Below, in pieces: positions 51,007-59,317 of a stretch of 64,000 nucleotides of DNA; within the stretch, counting starts at the first letter, position 1, and each line of letters opens with the position of its first letter. Source of the DNA: Streptomyces sp. SID13726 (GTDB lineage Bacteria; Actinomycetota; Actinomycetes; Streptomycetales; Streptomycetaceae). Under the pieces are notes generated by a model, which ran no database searches, was not told the origin of the DNA, and worked only from the letters and a program-made list of their open reading frames with translations. The position numbers and the translations under genes are program-made. The DNA is taken from positions 186,001-250,000 of the forward strand of contig NZ_JAAGLY010000007.1 of the NCBI RefSeq assembly GCF_010548375.1, in the 5' to 3' direction.

Positions 51007-52953
51007 TCACGCGCGTTCCTCCTCGGGCTCGCCGCCCACGACGGCCAGCAGCGGTTCGATCACGGCCGGCGGGTCCCCGGCGGCCTTGAACAGCTTGAGC
51101 TGAGCGCGCATGGAGTAGATCTCGGACCCCTCGGCATGGCCGGCCGCGATGGCGTAGTGGCGCTTCGCCTCGTCCGGCGGCTCGGTGACCTCGCCGTCCA
51201 GCAGGTGCCGGTGGAGGGCCAGTTCGGCCAGGGTGGCGTGCTCCCAGGTGTCGCGCACGCCGATCTGCCGGCGCTCCACGGCGAACCGGACCACGGGCAG
51301 CAGGGACTCGGCCTCCGAGACATCGCCCTGGCCGCCGCCGAACCGCTGCCCGCGCAGCCTGAGCAGCGCGATGGCGTTGATGCCGGGGTAGTAGTCACCC
51401 GGGTCGGCCGCGGTCCCCCTGCGGTAGGCGTCGATGGCGCGGTCCAGATCGGCGGAGTTCATCTCCCCGATCTCCAGGGCGAGTTCGAGGGCACGCTTGG
51501 CCGCGCTGCCCCGCAGCCCCCAGGTCTCGGAGGAGTCGGGGTGGCGGTCGTCGAGCAGCCTGAGCCGGTTCTCCGCCTCCCGCAGATACGACAGCCGCTC
51601 CCGGGGCGTTCCCGGCCGGTGGATGAGGGTGAAGGCGTACTGCTGCTGGAGCCGGACCCGGGACAGCCCGGTGTCGGCGTCGACCAGCGGGGCGAGCACG
51701 CTCCGGCCCTCCTCGCGATGGTTCAGCCTGACGAGGGCGAGCCCGATCTGCTCCAGGAACATGCGGTCGCTGCTGTCCGGCAGCCCTTCCTCCCGCACCT
51801 CGCTCGCGAGGGCCAGGAGCCGCTCGACGTCCCGCATGGCCGCCGCGAGGGAGATCTCCTCCCTGCGGCGCTGGAGCCGGGCGATCAGCTCCCGGTCGTA
51901 GTCGGCGGGCAGCCGTACCGGCTCCAGTTGGGGGAAGACCGCCCACACCGGGCTGTCCGCCCCGCGCTTCGTCTCCCTCAGCGTCGGCCGCAGCATCCGG
52001 ATCGCCTCTACGGCGTCCCGGTCGCCGACCTCGTGCATCTCGCGCTTGTAGTACCTGATCGGGTTGCGGCCCAGGTCGAAGGGGGGCGCGACCCAGTGCG
52101 GAGCCATGATGAGCGTGGCCGAGGGCCGCCAGGCGTGCCGAACGCCCAGTTCCCACAGGACGTTGGGGTTGAGGGTGGCGAGGTCGGCGACGAACAGGTC
52201 GGCGGTGTTGATGCTGTGGAGCATGCGCGTGTCGATGGTCTCCAGGCCCGATTCGAGGTCGGTGCGGATCGGCCGGTACCCGCTGTCCAGGAGGGCAGGT
52301 ACGAGGACCCGGTGCCAGGTCTGGTCGGACTCGAACTGCTTCATCTCGCGGGTGGCGTCGGCCTTGGTGCCGTAGGGCATGGCGACGAAGGCGGTGGGTG
52401 ACTCCTCCATGCTCGCCGCGGGATCGAGGCGCAGCACCAGATGGTTCAGCCGCTCGGCCGATGCGGCCAGCGACTCCGTGTGGTCCTCGCCCTCGCGGCG
52501 GCCGCCGGAGACCGCGACGAGCACGAGTTCCTCCGGTTCGTCCGCGGGGCCGTCGGCCGACCGCAGCTGTTCGCGGGCGTGGTCGAGGAGGGCCCGGTTC
52601 ACCGCGCGGAAGCCGTCGTCGTCCGCGCCCGCTCCCGCGACCGGGTGGATGCTCACCCTGGGCTCGCGCGAGAGGTCCTCGAAGGCGTCGACCCAGCCCT
52701 TGCCCTTGTCCGCGACGGAGGCCGCCACGAAGGCGTCGGTGTCCTCGGTGACCAGGAGATCGACCTCCGCCCCGGCCCGCAGGGCGGCTGCGACGGCCAG
52801 CAGGTCGCTGCCCGCCGCCGCGGAACCCACGGCGAGCCTCGGGCGCAGTCCGGCGAAGAGCAGCTTGAGCCGTTCCTCCACCCAGGGCACCGCGGCGTCG
52901 GGGAACAGTCCGCCCGTGCCGGAGGGACGCCGGCCGGTGAAGACCACGATCAC
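51007..52953 (-). CDS. LOG/SLOG-like, TIR/NDT-like and helical-repeat protein (DUF4071-like)
   Basis: A 648-residue soluble protein of three parts. Residues 1-175 are Rossmann-like, with VVFTGRRPSG and AVGSAAAGSDLLAVAAALRAGAEVDLLV resembling LOG/SLOG nucleotide-binding domains. Residues 185-345 begin TAFVAMPYGTKADA and include ADLFVADLATLNPNVLWELG, where Glu268 sits in the position of the catalytic glutamate of TIR and nucleoside-deoxyribosyltransferase folds. Residues about 360-648 are helical repeats like the TPR/TRAFs-binding segment of DUF4071 proteins (YLREAENRLRLLDDRHPDSSETWGLRGSAAKRA). The GTG start overlaps the DUF4231 gene's stop (GTGA), so the two are coexpressed. A stress or defence role is inferred from domains. 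Confidence 0.85.
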   Translation of the reverse strand: MIVVFTGRRPSGTGGLFPDAAVPWVEERLKLLFAGLRPRLAVGSAAAGSDLLAVAAALRAGAEVDLLVTEDTDAFVAASVADKGKGWVDAFEDLSREPRVSIHPVAGAGADDDGFRAVNRALLDHAREQLRSADGPADEPEELVLVAVSGGRREGEDHTESLAASAERLNHLVLRLDPAASMEESPTAFVAMPYGTKADATREMKQFESDQTWHRVLVPALLDSGYRPIRTDLESGLETIDTRMLHSINTADLFVADLATLNPNVLWELGVRHAWRPSATLIMAPHWVAPPFDLGRNPIRYYKREMHEVGDRDAVEAIRMLRPTLRETKRGADSPVWAVFPQLEPVRLPADYDRELIARLQRRREEISLAAAMRDVERLLALASEVREEGLPDSSDRMFLEQIGLALVRLNHREEGRSVLAPLVDADTGLSRVRLQQQYAFTLIHRPGTPRERLSYLREAENRLRLLDDRHPDSSETWGLRGSAAKRALELALEIGEMNSADLDRAIDAYRRGTAADPGDYYPGINAIALLRLRGQRFGGGQGDVSEAESLLPVVRFAVERRQIGVRDTWEHATLAELALHRHLLDGEVTEPPDEAKRHYAIAAGHAEGSEIYSMRAQLKLFKAAGDPPAVIEPLLAVVGGEPEEERA

Positions 52954-53405
52954 GGCATCTCCCGCTCTGCCCAGAGGGCGTTCTCCTGGCTGGTGATCTT
53001 CTCGACCTGTTCGGCGAGCAGGACGTCGGCGTCCTCCACGTCGGCGTAGTGCCCGGCGCGCGCCAGGTACAGGTACTGCTCGCGGCGCAGGCTCTCGCAC
53101 ACGGCCCGGTAACTGATCCAGTTCTCCTGGAACTTGAACAGCTGCTGCGCTCCCTCGATGACCGCGACCAGGGCACCCATCGCGGCGGCGATCCAGTCGG
53201 GGGCGGAGGCGGCGATGGCCACGGGGAGGCCGGCGGCGAGGATCAGCGTGGCCATCTTCAGCCGCTTGAAAGAGCGTTGGGCGGAGCCGCTCTTGCGGTC
53301 GAACCAGCCGAGCTGGTCCTGTAAGCGCTCCCAGGTGACGTCGGCCGGTTGCGCGGCGCGCAGTTCGGCCGGTTCACCTCTGGACGCCGGAACACGCGAT
53401 TCCAT
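52950..53405 (-). CDS. DUF4231/SLATT-like two-helix membrane protein
   Basis: A 151-residue protein. A helical N-terminal part (WERLQDQLGWFDRKSGSAQRSFKRLK) precedes two membrane helices (about residues 51-67, ATLILAAGLPVAIAA; and 70-88, DWIAAAMGALVAVIEGAQQLF), followed by a long amphipathic helix with WISYRAVCESLRREQYLYLARAGHY. This order is that of DUF4231 and the SLATT superfamily, predicted pore-forming effectors that sit next to nucleotide-signal sensors. ATG at 53405 after GGGGGG. It is first in a two-gene unit with the LOG/TIR-like gene. Confidence 0.85.
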   Translation of the reverse strand: MESRVPASRGEPAELRAAQPADVTWERLQDQLGWFDRKSGSAQRSFKRLKMATLILAAGLPVAIAASAPDWIAAAMGALVAVIEGAQQLFKFQENWISYRAVCESLRREQYLYLARAGHYADVEDADVLLAEQVEKITSQENALWAEREMP

Positions 53406-53600
53406 GGTCGAGCCCCCCTCGATACCCCTTCATCCGGGCCAACGCCCGGACCGTCCCGAAACGATGACGCAGCGTCGTCCTTCCCACAAGACGATCAGCT
53501 ACACGGGGCGAGGAGTTCGGTGGTCGTACGGCCGTGGACGTGGACGTGGACTGTGTCTGCCGCCGGCGGTTCCTGGCGCCTGCCGTTGCCGGGAATGCCT

Positions 53601-53628
53601 GACGGCGGCCCGTGAAGGACCGCCGTCG
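53601..53628 (-). terminator. Hairpin downstream of uvrA
   Basis: Perfect 8-bp stem GACGGCGG / CCGCCGTC, 12-base loop, in the gap after uvrA on the minus strand. Confidence 0.55.
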
Positions 53629-53662
53629 GGTGGGGGTGGGGGTGGGGGTGAGTGGGTGAGTG
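53627..53662 (+). repeat. G-rich tract with G-quadruplex potential
   Basis: GGG-T-GGGGG-T-GGGGG-T-GGGGG followed by GAGTGGGTGAGTGG. Four or more runs of three to five G with single-base loops lie just after the uvrA stop on the opposite strand (C-rich in the uvrA transcript). Confidence 0.7.
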
Positions 53663-53683
53663 GATGTGCCGGTCGGCGTCGGC

Positions 53684-56600
53684 TCAGGCCTTGCGGGCCC
53701 GAGCCGTCTTCTTGGCCGTCGTGGACGTGGCGACCGTCTTCTTGGCCGCGGCCGAGGTGGCGGCGACGGTCTTCTTCGCCGCCGTCTTCTTCGCCGCCGT
53801 CTTCTTGGCAGCCGTCTTCTTGGCAGCCGTCTTCTTGGCGGCCGTCGGCGCCGCGGTCTTCTTCACGGCCGCCTTGCGCGGTGCCTTCACCGAGGTGCCG
53901 TCGCTGATGCGGTCCGCGCCGAGGATCTCGCGGAGGAACTTGCCGGTGTGGCTGGCGGGGACTCCGGCGACCTCCTCCGGGGTGCCCTCGGCGACGACCA
54001 GGCCGCCGCCCGCGCCGCCCTCGGGGCCCATGTCGACGATCCAGTCGGCCGTCTTGATCACGTCGAGGTTGTGCTCGATGACGATGACCGTGTTGCCCTT
54101 GTCGACCAGACCGGACAGGACCTTCAGCAGCTTGCTGATGTCCTCGAAGTGCAGACCGGTGGTGGGCTCGTCCAGGACGTAGACCGTACGGCCGGTGGAC
54201 CGCTTCTGGAGTTCGCTGGCGAGCTTCACCCGCTGGGCCTCGCCACCGGAGAGGGTGGTCGCGGCCTGGCCGAGGCGGACGTAGCCGAGACCGACGTCCT
54301 TGAGGGTGTTGAGGTGGCGGGCGATCGCGGGGACGGCCTCGAAGAAGTCGGTGGCCTCCTCGATCGGCATGTTCAGGACCTCGGCGATGGACTTGCCCTT
54401 GTAGTGGACCTCCAGGGTCTCCCGGTTGTAGCGGGCGCCGTGGCAGACCTCGCACGGGACGTAGACGTCCGGGAGGAAGTTCATCTCGATCTTGATGGTG
54501 CCGTCGCCCGCGCAGTTCTCGCAGCGGCCGCCCTTGACGTTGAAGGAGAAGCGGCCCGGCATGTAGCCGCGGACCTTCGCCTCGGTGGTCTCGGCGAACA
54601 GCTTGCGGACGTGGTCGAAGACGCCGGTGTACGTCGCCGGGTTGGAGCGCGGGGTGCGGCCGATGGGCGACTGGTCGACGTGAACGACCTTGTCGACGAG
54701 GTCGTCGCCGTCCACACGCGTGTGCCGCCCGGGGACGCTCCTCGCGCCGTTGAGCTCGCGCGCCAGGTGGGTGTACAGGATGTCGTTGACCAGGGTCGAC
54801 TTGCCGGATCCGGAGACACCGGTGACCGCGGTGAACACACCCAGCGGGAAGGACACGTCGATGTCCTGGAGGTTGTTCTCGCGGGCGCCGTGCACCGTGA
54901 GCTGCCGGGACGGGTCGAGCGGGCGGCGGATGTCGGGCAGCGGGATGGCCTTCCGGCCCGAGAGGTACTGCCCGGTCTGCGACTCGTCGTTGACGAGCAG
55001 TTCCTTGAGGGAGCCGCTGTGGACGACCTTGCCGCCGTGCTCGCCCGCGCCGGGGCCGATGTCGACGACCCAGTCGGCGACCTTGATGGTGTCCTCGTCG
55101 TGCTCGACGACGATGAGCGTGTTGCCCATGTCCCGCAGCCGGACCAGGGTCTCGATCAGCCGGTGGTTGTCGCGCTGGTGCAGGCCGATGGAGGGCTCGT
55201 CGAGGACGTACAGGACGCCGACGAGTCCGGAGCCGATCTGGGTGGCCAGCCGGATGCGCTGGGCCTCGCCGCCGGAGAGGGTGCCGGACGCGCGGTTCAG
55301 CGAGAGGTAGTCCAGGCCGACGTCGACCAGGAACTTCAGCCGTTCGTTGACCTCCTTCAGCACCCGCTCGGCGATCTTCTTGTCGCGGGCGTTGAGCTTC
55401 AGCTCGCCCAGGAAGTCCGCGCAGTCGCTGATGGACATCCCGGAGACCTCGGCGATCGACTTCCCCATGACGGTGACCGCGAGGACGAGCGGCTTGAGGC
55501 GGGTGCCCTGGCAGGTGGGACAGGGCACTTCGCGCATATAGCCCTCGAAGCGCTCACGGCTGGCGTCGCTCTCGGACTCGCTGTGCCGGCGCTTGACGAA
55601 CGGCACGGCGCCTTCGAAGGGGGTGGTGTAGACCCGCTCGCGGCCGTACCGGTTGCGGTAGCGCACCTCGATCTGCGTCTTGTGGCCGTACAGCAGGGCC
55701 TTCTTGGCACGCTGGGGCAGCCCGGCGAAGGGGATGTCCGTGCGGAACCCCAGCGCGTCCGCGAGGGCGCCGATCAGCCGGCCGAAGTAGTCCTTGGTGT
55801 GGCCGTGCGACCAGGGGTGGATGGCACCCTCGTCGAGGGACTTGTCCTCGTCCGGGACGATCAGCTCCGGGTCGACCTCCATGCGCGTGCCGATGCCGGT
55901 GCACTCGGGGCAGGCGCCGAAGGGCGAGTTGAAGGAGAAGGAGCGGGGCTCCAGCTCCTCGAAGGACAGGTCGTCGTACGTGCAGTACAGATGCTCGGAG
56001 AACATGCGCTCGCGCTCGGGGTCGTCCTCGGGGAGGTCGACGAAGTCGAGCACGACCATGCCGCCGGAGAGTCCGAGGGCGGTCTCCACGGAGTCGGTGA
56101 GACGGCGCTTGGCGGAGTCCTTCACCGTGAGGCGGTCGATGACCACCTCGATGGTGTGCTTCTCCTGCTTCTTCAGCGTGGGCGGGTTGGAGAGCTGGAC
56201 GGTCTCGCCGTCCACACGCGCGCGGCTGTAACCCTTGGTCTGGAGATCGGCGAAGAGATCGACGAACTCTCCCTTGCGCTCCCGCACCAGTGGCGAGAGC
56301 ACCTGGAAGCGGCTCCCCTCGGGCAGCTCCAGGACCCGGTCGACGATGGCCTGCGGCGACTGCCGTGCGATCGGGCGACCGCATTCGGGGCAGTGCGGCT
56401 TGCCGATGCGCGCGAAGAGCAGGCGCAGGTAGTCGTAGACCTCGGTGATGGTGCCGACCGTGGAGCGCGGGTTGCGCGAGGTCGACTTCTGGTCGATGGA
56501 GACCGCGGGCGAGAGGCCCTCGATGAAGTCGACGTCGGGCTTGTCCATCTGGCCGAGGAACTGGCGGGCGTACGAGGAGAGCGACTCCACGTAGCGCCGC

Positions 56601-56752
56601 TGGCCCTCGGCGAAGATGGTGTCGAAGGCCAGGGAGGACTTGCCCGACCCGGACAGGCCCGTGAAGACGATGAGCGAGTCGCGAGGCAGGTCGAGCGAGA
56701 CGTTCTTCAGGTTGTGCTCGCGCGCGCCACGGACGATGAGACGGTCGGCCAC
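53684..56752 (-). CDS. uvrA: Excinuclease ABC subunit A with H1-like tail
   Basis: A 1022-residue damage-recognition ATPase of nucleotide excision repair. Both ABC modules are complete: Walker A GLSGSGKSSLAFD and GVSGSGKSTLVND, signatures TLSGGEAQRIRLA and TLSGGEAQRVKLA; zinc fingers at CPECG and CENC/CEVC. The last 65 residues are a Lys/Ala/Thr-rich tail with repeated AAKKT, like the C-terminus of histone H1, encoded by short tandem DNA repeats at about 53716-53850. Start GTG at 56752 (VADRLIVRGAREHN); GTG at 56764 is possible. Confidence 0.96.
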   Translation of the reverse strand: MADRLIVRGAREHNLKNVSLDLPRDSLIVFTGLSGSGKSSLAFDTIFAEGQRRYVESLSSYARQFLGQMDKPDVDFIEGLSPAVSIDQKSTSRNPRSTVGTITEVYDYLRLLFARIGKPHCPECGRPIARQSPQAIVDRVLELPEGSRFQVLSPLVRERKGEFVDLFADLQTKGYSRARVDGETVQLSNPPTLKKQEKHTIEVVIDRLTVKDSAKRRLTDSVETALGLSGGMVVLDFVDLPEDDPERERMFSEHLYCTYDDLSFEELEPRSFSFNSPFGACPECTGIGTRMEVDPELIVPDEDKSLDEGAIHPWSHGHTKDYFGRLIGALADALGFRTDIPFAGLPQRAKKALLYGHKTQIEVRYRNRYGRERVYTTPFEGAVPFVKRRHSESESDASRERFEGYMREVPCPTCQGTRLKPLVLAVTVMGKSIAEVSGMSISDCADFLGELKLNARDKKIAERVLKEVNERLKFLVDVGLDYLSLNRASGTLSGGEAQRIRLATQIGSGLVGVLYVLDEPSIGLHQRDNHRLIETLVRLRDMGNTLIVVEHDEDTIKVADWVVDIGPGAGEHGGKVVHSGSLKELLVNDESQTGQYLSGRKAIPLPDIRRPLDPSRQLTVHGARENNLQDIDVSFPLGVFTAVTGVSGSGKSTLVNDILYTHLARELNGARSVPGRHTRVDGDDLVDKVVHVDQSPIGRTPRSNPATYTGVFDHVRKLFAETTEAKVRGYMPGRFSFNVKGGRCENCAGDGTIKIEMNFLPDVYVPCEVCHGARYNRETLEVHYKGKSIAEVLNMPIEEATDFFEAVPAIARHLNTLKDVGLGYVRLGQAATTLSGGEAQRVKLASELQKRSTGRTVYVLDEPTTGLHFEDISKLLKVLSGLVDKGNTVIVIEHNLDVIKTADWIVDMGPEGGAGGGLVVAEGTPEEVAGVPASHTGKFLREILGADRISDGTSVKAPRKAAVKKTAAPTAAKKTAAKKTAAKKTAAKKTAAKKTVAATSAAAKKTVATSTTAKKTARARKA
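53716..53850 (-). repeat. 15-bp tandem repeats coding the UvrA tail
   Basis: On the minus strand, repeated AAGAAGACGGC(T/G)GCC-type units encode KKTAA in series. At least five consecutive units lie near 53765-53850, with degenerate copies nearer the stop. Copy number is likely to vary between strains. Confidence 0.75.
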
Positions 56753-56982
56753 GCCGGTCCGCACCTTTCTTGGCTTGAGAGGAGTGACAGGGGCGAGGCC
56801 CCCGTGCTTTCTCAGACTAGGGGGAGCCACTGACAACGCCGGTCGGATTCCCGGACGGGGACAACAATCCCCGGCCTTCCAGCATGCCCGACGCCGCTCC
56901 CGACCATATAGCACGCGCATTCGATTTGCGGCACTGCTTCACCACCTTCACCCAAAGGTGTGGCGGAGCTAGGGTCAGCACC

Positions 56983-57669
56983 ATGACTGATCACGCTCGT
57001 GACCTGGAGTCTGTACGTGCTGCGACCGAGCGGCTGCTCGTCGCAGCCGCCAAGAGGGACAACGCGTGGGTGACCGAGTCGTCACGGCTGCCCGGCTGGA
57101 GCCATGGACATGTCCTCGCGCATCTCGCCCGCAACGCGGACGCCCTCGTGAACGTTCTGCGCGGACAGCTCATGTACCCGTCCGCGGCGGTGCGCGACGC
57201 CGACATCGAGCGCGACGCCGCGCGCCCCCTCGACGTCCACCTCGCCGACCTGCGGGAGAGCACGGCCCGGCTGCTGGCCGCGGCGGACGCCCCGGCCGAC
57301 TGGTCGCGCACCGTCGAGCTGCGCAACGGCGTCACGGACACGGCGGACCGGGTGCCGTTCCGGCGCTGGATCGAGGTCGAGCTGCACCACGTCGACCTCG
57401 GGTCCGGTTACGAACTGGAGGACCTGTCGGACGAGTTCGTCGAGCGGGAGACCGACTTCCTCACCGACCGGTTCGCCGGCCACCCCGACGTACCGGCCAC
57501 GGCCGTCTCGGACGGCACGCGCGCGTGGCGCACCGGCCGGGCGGCGGACACCCCGGAGGTCACGGTCACGGGCACCGCTCCGGAGCTGCTCGGCTGGCTC
57601 GCCGGGCGCCGGGAGGGCTCCGGTCTGACCGTGGCGGGCGGCCCGCTGCCCGCGCTCCCTCCGCTGTAG
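56983..57669 (+). CDS. Mycothiol-dependent enzyme, maleylpyruvate isomerase family
   Basis: A 228-residue DinB/MDMPI-fold protein. The predicted metal site comes from His in LPGWSHGHVLAHLARNADAL (about residue 40) and the Glu-His pair in RWIEVELHHVDLGSGY. In studied family members these use mycothiol as cofactor for isomerisation or S-transfer. The C-terminal domain is a small sterol-carrier-like fold (TGTAPELLGWLAGR). I chose the ATG at 56983 because homology begins there. Its substrate is unknown. The next gene encodes an MBL hydrolase, a possible thiol-ester partner. Confidence 0.9.
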   Translation: MTDHARDLESVRAATERLLVAAAKRDNAWVTESSRLPGWSHGHVLAHLARNADALVNVLRGQLMYPSAAVRDADIERDAARPLDVHLADLRESTARLLAAADAPADWSRTVELRNGVTDTADRVPFRRWIEVELHHVDLGSGYELEDLSDEFVERETDFLTDRFAGHPDVPATAVSDGTRAWRTGRAADTPEVTVTGTAPELLGWLAGRREGSGLTVAGGPLPALPPL

Positions 57670-57704
57670 TTCCCGGCCCGGCCGCCCGCTATAGGCTGAC
57701 CGTC

Positions 57705-58361
57705 ATGACGTACAGCGGACAGGTGACGGTCGGCGGGGCCGCCGACGTGCATGAGCTCAAGGACCTGATGATCACGAAGATCGCGGTCGGCCCGATGGAC
57801 AACAACGCCTATCTGCTGCGCTGCCGGGCCACCGACGAGCAACTGCTGATCGACGCCGCCAACGACGCGGACACCCTGCTCGGCATGATCGGCGACGACG
57901 GCATTGCGTCCGTCGTCACCACCCACCAGCACGGCGACCACTGGCAGGCCCTCGCCCAGGTCGTCGCGGCCACGCACGCGCGTACGTACGCGGGACGGGA
58001 CGACGTGGACGGCATCCCCGTCCCCACCGACGTCCCGGTCGCGGACGGCGACGTCATCCGGGTGGGCCGGGTGGAACTGACCGCGCGTCACCTGGTCGGG
58101 CACACACCGGGGTCGATCGCCCTGGTCTACGACGACCCGCACGGGCATCCCCATGTGTTCACCGGCGACTGCCTGTTCCCGGGCGGCGTGGGCAACACCC
58201 GCAAGGACCCGGAGGCGTTCGCCAGCCTGATCCACGACGTCGAGACGAAGATCTTCGACGCCCTGCCGGACGAGACCTGGGTGTACCCGGGCCACGGCAA
58301 CGACACGACGCTGGGCGCGGAGCGGCCGCATCTGCCGGAGTGGCGCGCGCGGGGCTGGTGA
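57705..58361 (+). CDS. MBL-fold metallo-hydrolase
   Basis: A 218-residue glyoxalase-II-like hydrolase. The metal motif is THQHGDHWQAL (HxHxDH), with further ligands in RHLVGHTPGSIALVY, VFTGDCLFPGG and WVYPGHGNDTT. The ATG at 57705 lies just after a TATAGGCT -10-like element (57690-57697), suggesting a nearly leaderless mRNA with its own promoter, although it is 35 bases after the mycothiol-dependent gene. It may hydrolyse mycothiol thioesters; this is inference. Confidence 0.93.
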   Translation: MTYSGQVTVGGAADVHELKDLMITKIAVGPMDNNAYLLRCRATDEQLLIDAANDADTLLGMIGDDGIASVVTTHQHGDHWQALAQVVAATHARTYAGRDDVDGIPVPTDVPVADGDVIRVGRVELTARHLVGHTPGSIALVYDDPHGHPHVFTGDCLFPGGVGNTRKDPEAFASLIHDVETKIFDALPDETWVYPGHGNDTTLGAERPHLPEWRARGW

Positions 58362-58368
58362 GAGCTAG

Positions 58369-58436
58369 AGGCCGGTGAGGGCGAGGGGCCGGTGAGCGCG
58401 AGAGGCCGGTGAGCGCGAGAGGCCGGTGAGCGCGGG
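58369..58436. repeat. Four 17-bp tandem repeats
   Basis: Units AGGCCGGTGAGCGCGAG at about 58369, 58386, 58403 and 58420, nearly identical. They begin eight bases after the MBL stop. Confidence 0.8.
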
Positions 58437-58758
58437 CGCAATCGCGGGGCGCGCAAGCCGAGTCGGCGCGCGTGTTGAACGGCGCGCACAGCGCGCACGC
58501 CCCGCGCGCACCACATCGCACGCGCCCCGTGTGAAGTCTTCACACACGCCGGTGTCCCGCACGCGCTCCCGGCTCATCTGGTTGCGCAGTCAACTGGGAG
58601 CAGCCCCGCACAGGATGACGGCTCCTGCGCGGTAAGGGCCGCCGGCCTTTCGATCCCCGCCCTCGGCCGGCGGCCCAGGCAGAGCCCCGACGTCCGGCAG
58701 GCGCCCGAGGGTCCGTCGAACTCCCGATGTAAGGGGCGCACCTCCAGGACATCGGTCC
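58437..58758. other. Intergenic region between MBL and aroQ genes
   Basis: No gene is supported. It contains GCGCAC-rich sequence to 58510 and a perfect 12-bp hairpin GGGCCGCCGGCC / GGCCGGCGGCCC (58636-58647 and 58665-58676), which may serve as the convergent terminator for the two flanking genes. Confidence 0.6.
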
Positions 58759-59232
58759 TTACGCGTCGGCCCGCGCGGGCCCCGCCAGCGCCGCGACCCG
58801 CTCCACGCCGAACACGTACCCCTGCACCCCGCACCCCGCGATGACCCCGTCCGCGCGCAGCGAGACGTAGGAGTGGTGCCGGAAGGACTCGCGCTGGTGG
58901 ATGTTGGAGATGTGGACCTCCACCACCGGCAGCCCGTCGCAGGTGTTGAGCGCGTCCAGGATCGCGACGGACGTGTGCGAGTAGGCGCCGGGGTTGATCA
59001 CGATGCCGCAGTGCCCGAGCCGCGCCTCGTGGATCCAGTCGACGAGCTGTCCCTCGTGGTTGGACTGCCGGAAGTCCACCGTGCCGCCGTGCGCGGCCGC
59101 CGCCCCGACGCACAGCGCCTCGACGTCGGCCAGCGTCTCCTTGCCGTAGATCTCCGGCTGACGCTGCCCGAGCAGGTTCAGGTTGGGGCCGTTGAGGATC
59201 ATGATCGGGGCGTTGGCCAGGGTGCGGGGCAC
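58759..59232 (-). CDS. aroQ: Type II 3-dehydroquinate dehydratase
   Basis: A 157-residue shikimate-pathway enzyme that dehydrates 3-dehydroquinate. ILNGPNLNLLGQRQPEIYG carries the catalytic Arg/Tyr region, and INPGAYSHTSVAILDAL and VEVHISNIHQRESFRHHSYVS hold the active-site His. GTG start with GGAGGA upstream. Normal length. Alone on the minus strand, divergent from the S66 peptidase gene. Confidence 0.96.
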   Translation of the reverse strand: MPRTLANAPIMILNGPNLNLLGQRQPEIYGKETLADVEALCVGAAAAHGGTVDFRQSNHEGQLVDWIHEARLGHCGIVINPGAYSHTSVAILDALNTCDGLPVVEVHISNIHQRESFRHHSYVSLRADGVIAGCGVQGYVFGVERVAALAGPARADA

Positions 59233-59317
59233 GGTTCCTCCGGTCCGGTGAAGGCGGGCTGCTCAGACCCGGTTTATCACGGTGCGCCGCGCGCGGTGCG
59301 GCCCGTACCCTCCGGGC

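Noticed and set aside
53660..56833. 1057-residue plus-strand frame opposite uvrA
   Set aside because: Pure shadow of uvrA; the Val/Asp/Leu/Gly-rich composition is typical of the antisense frame.
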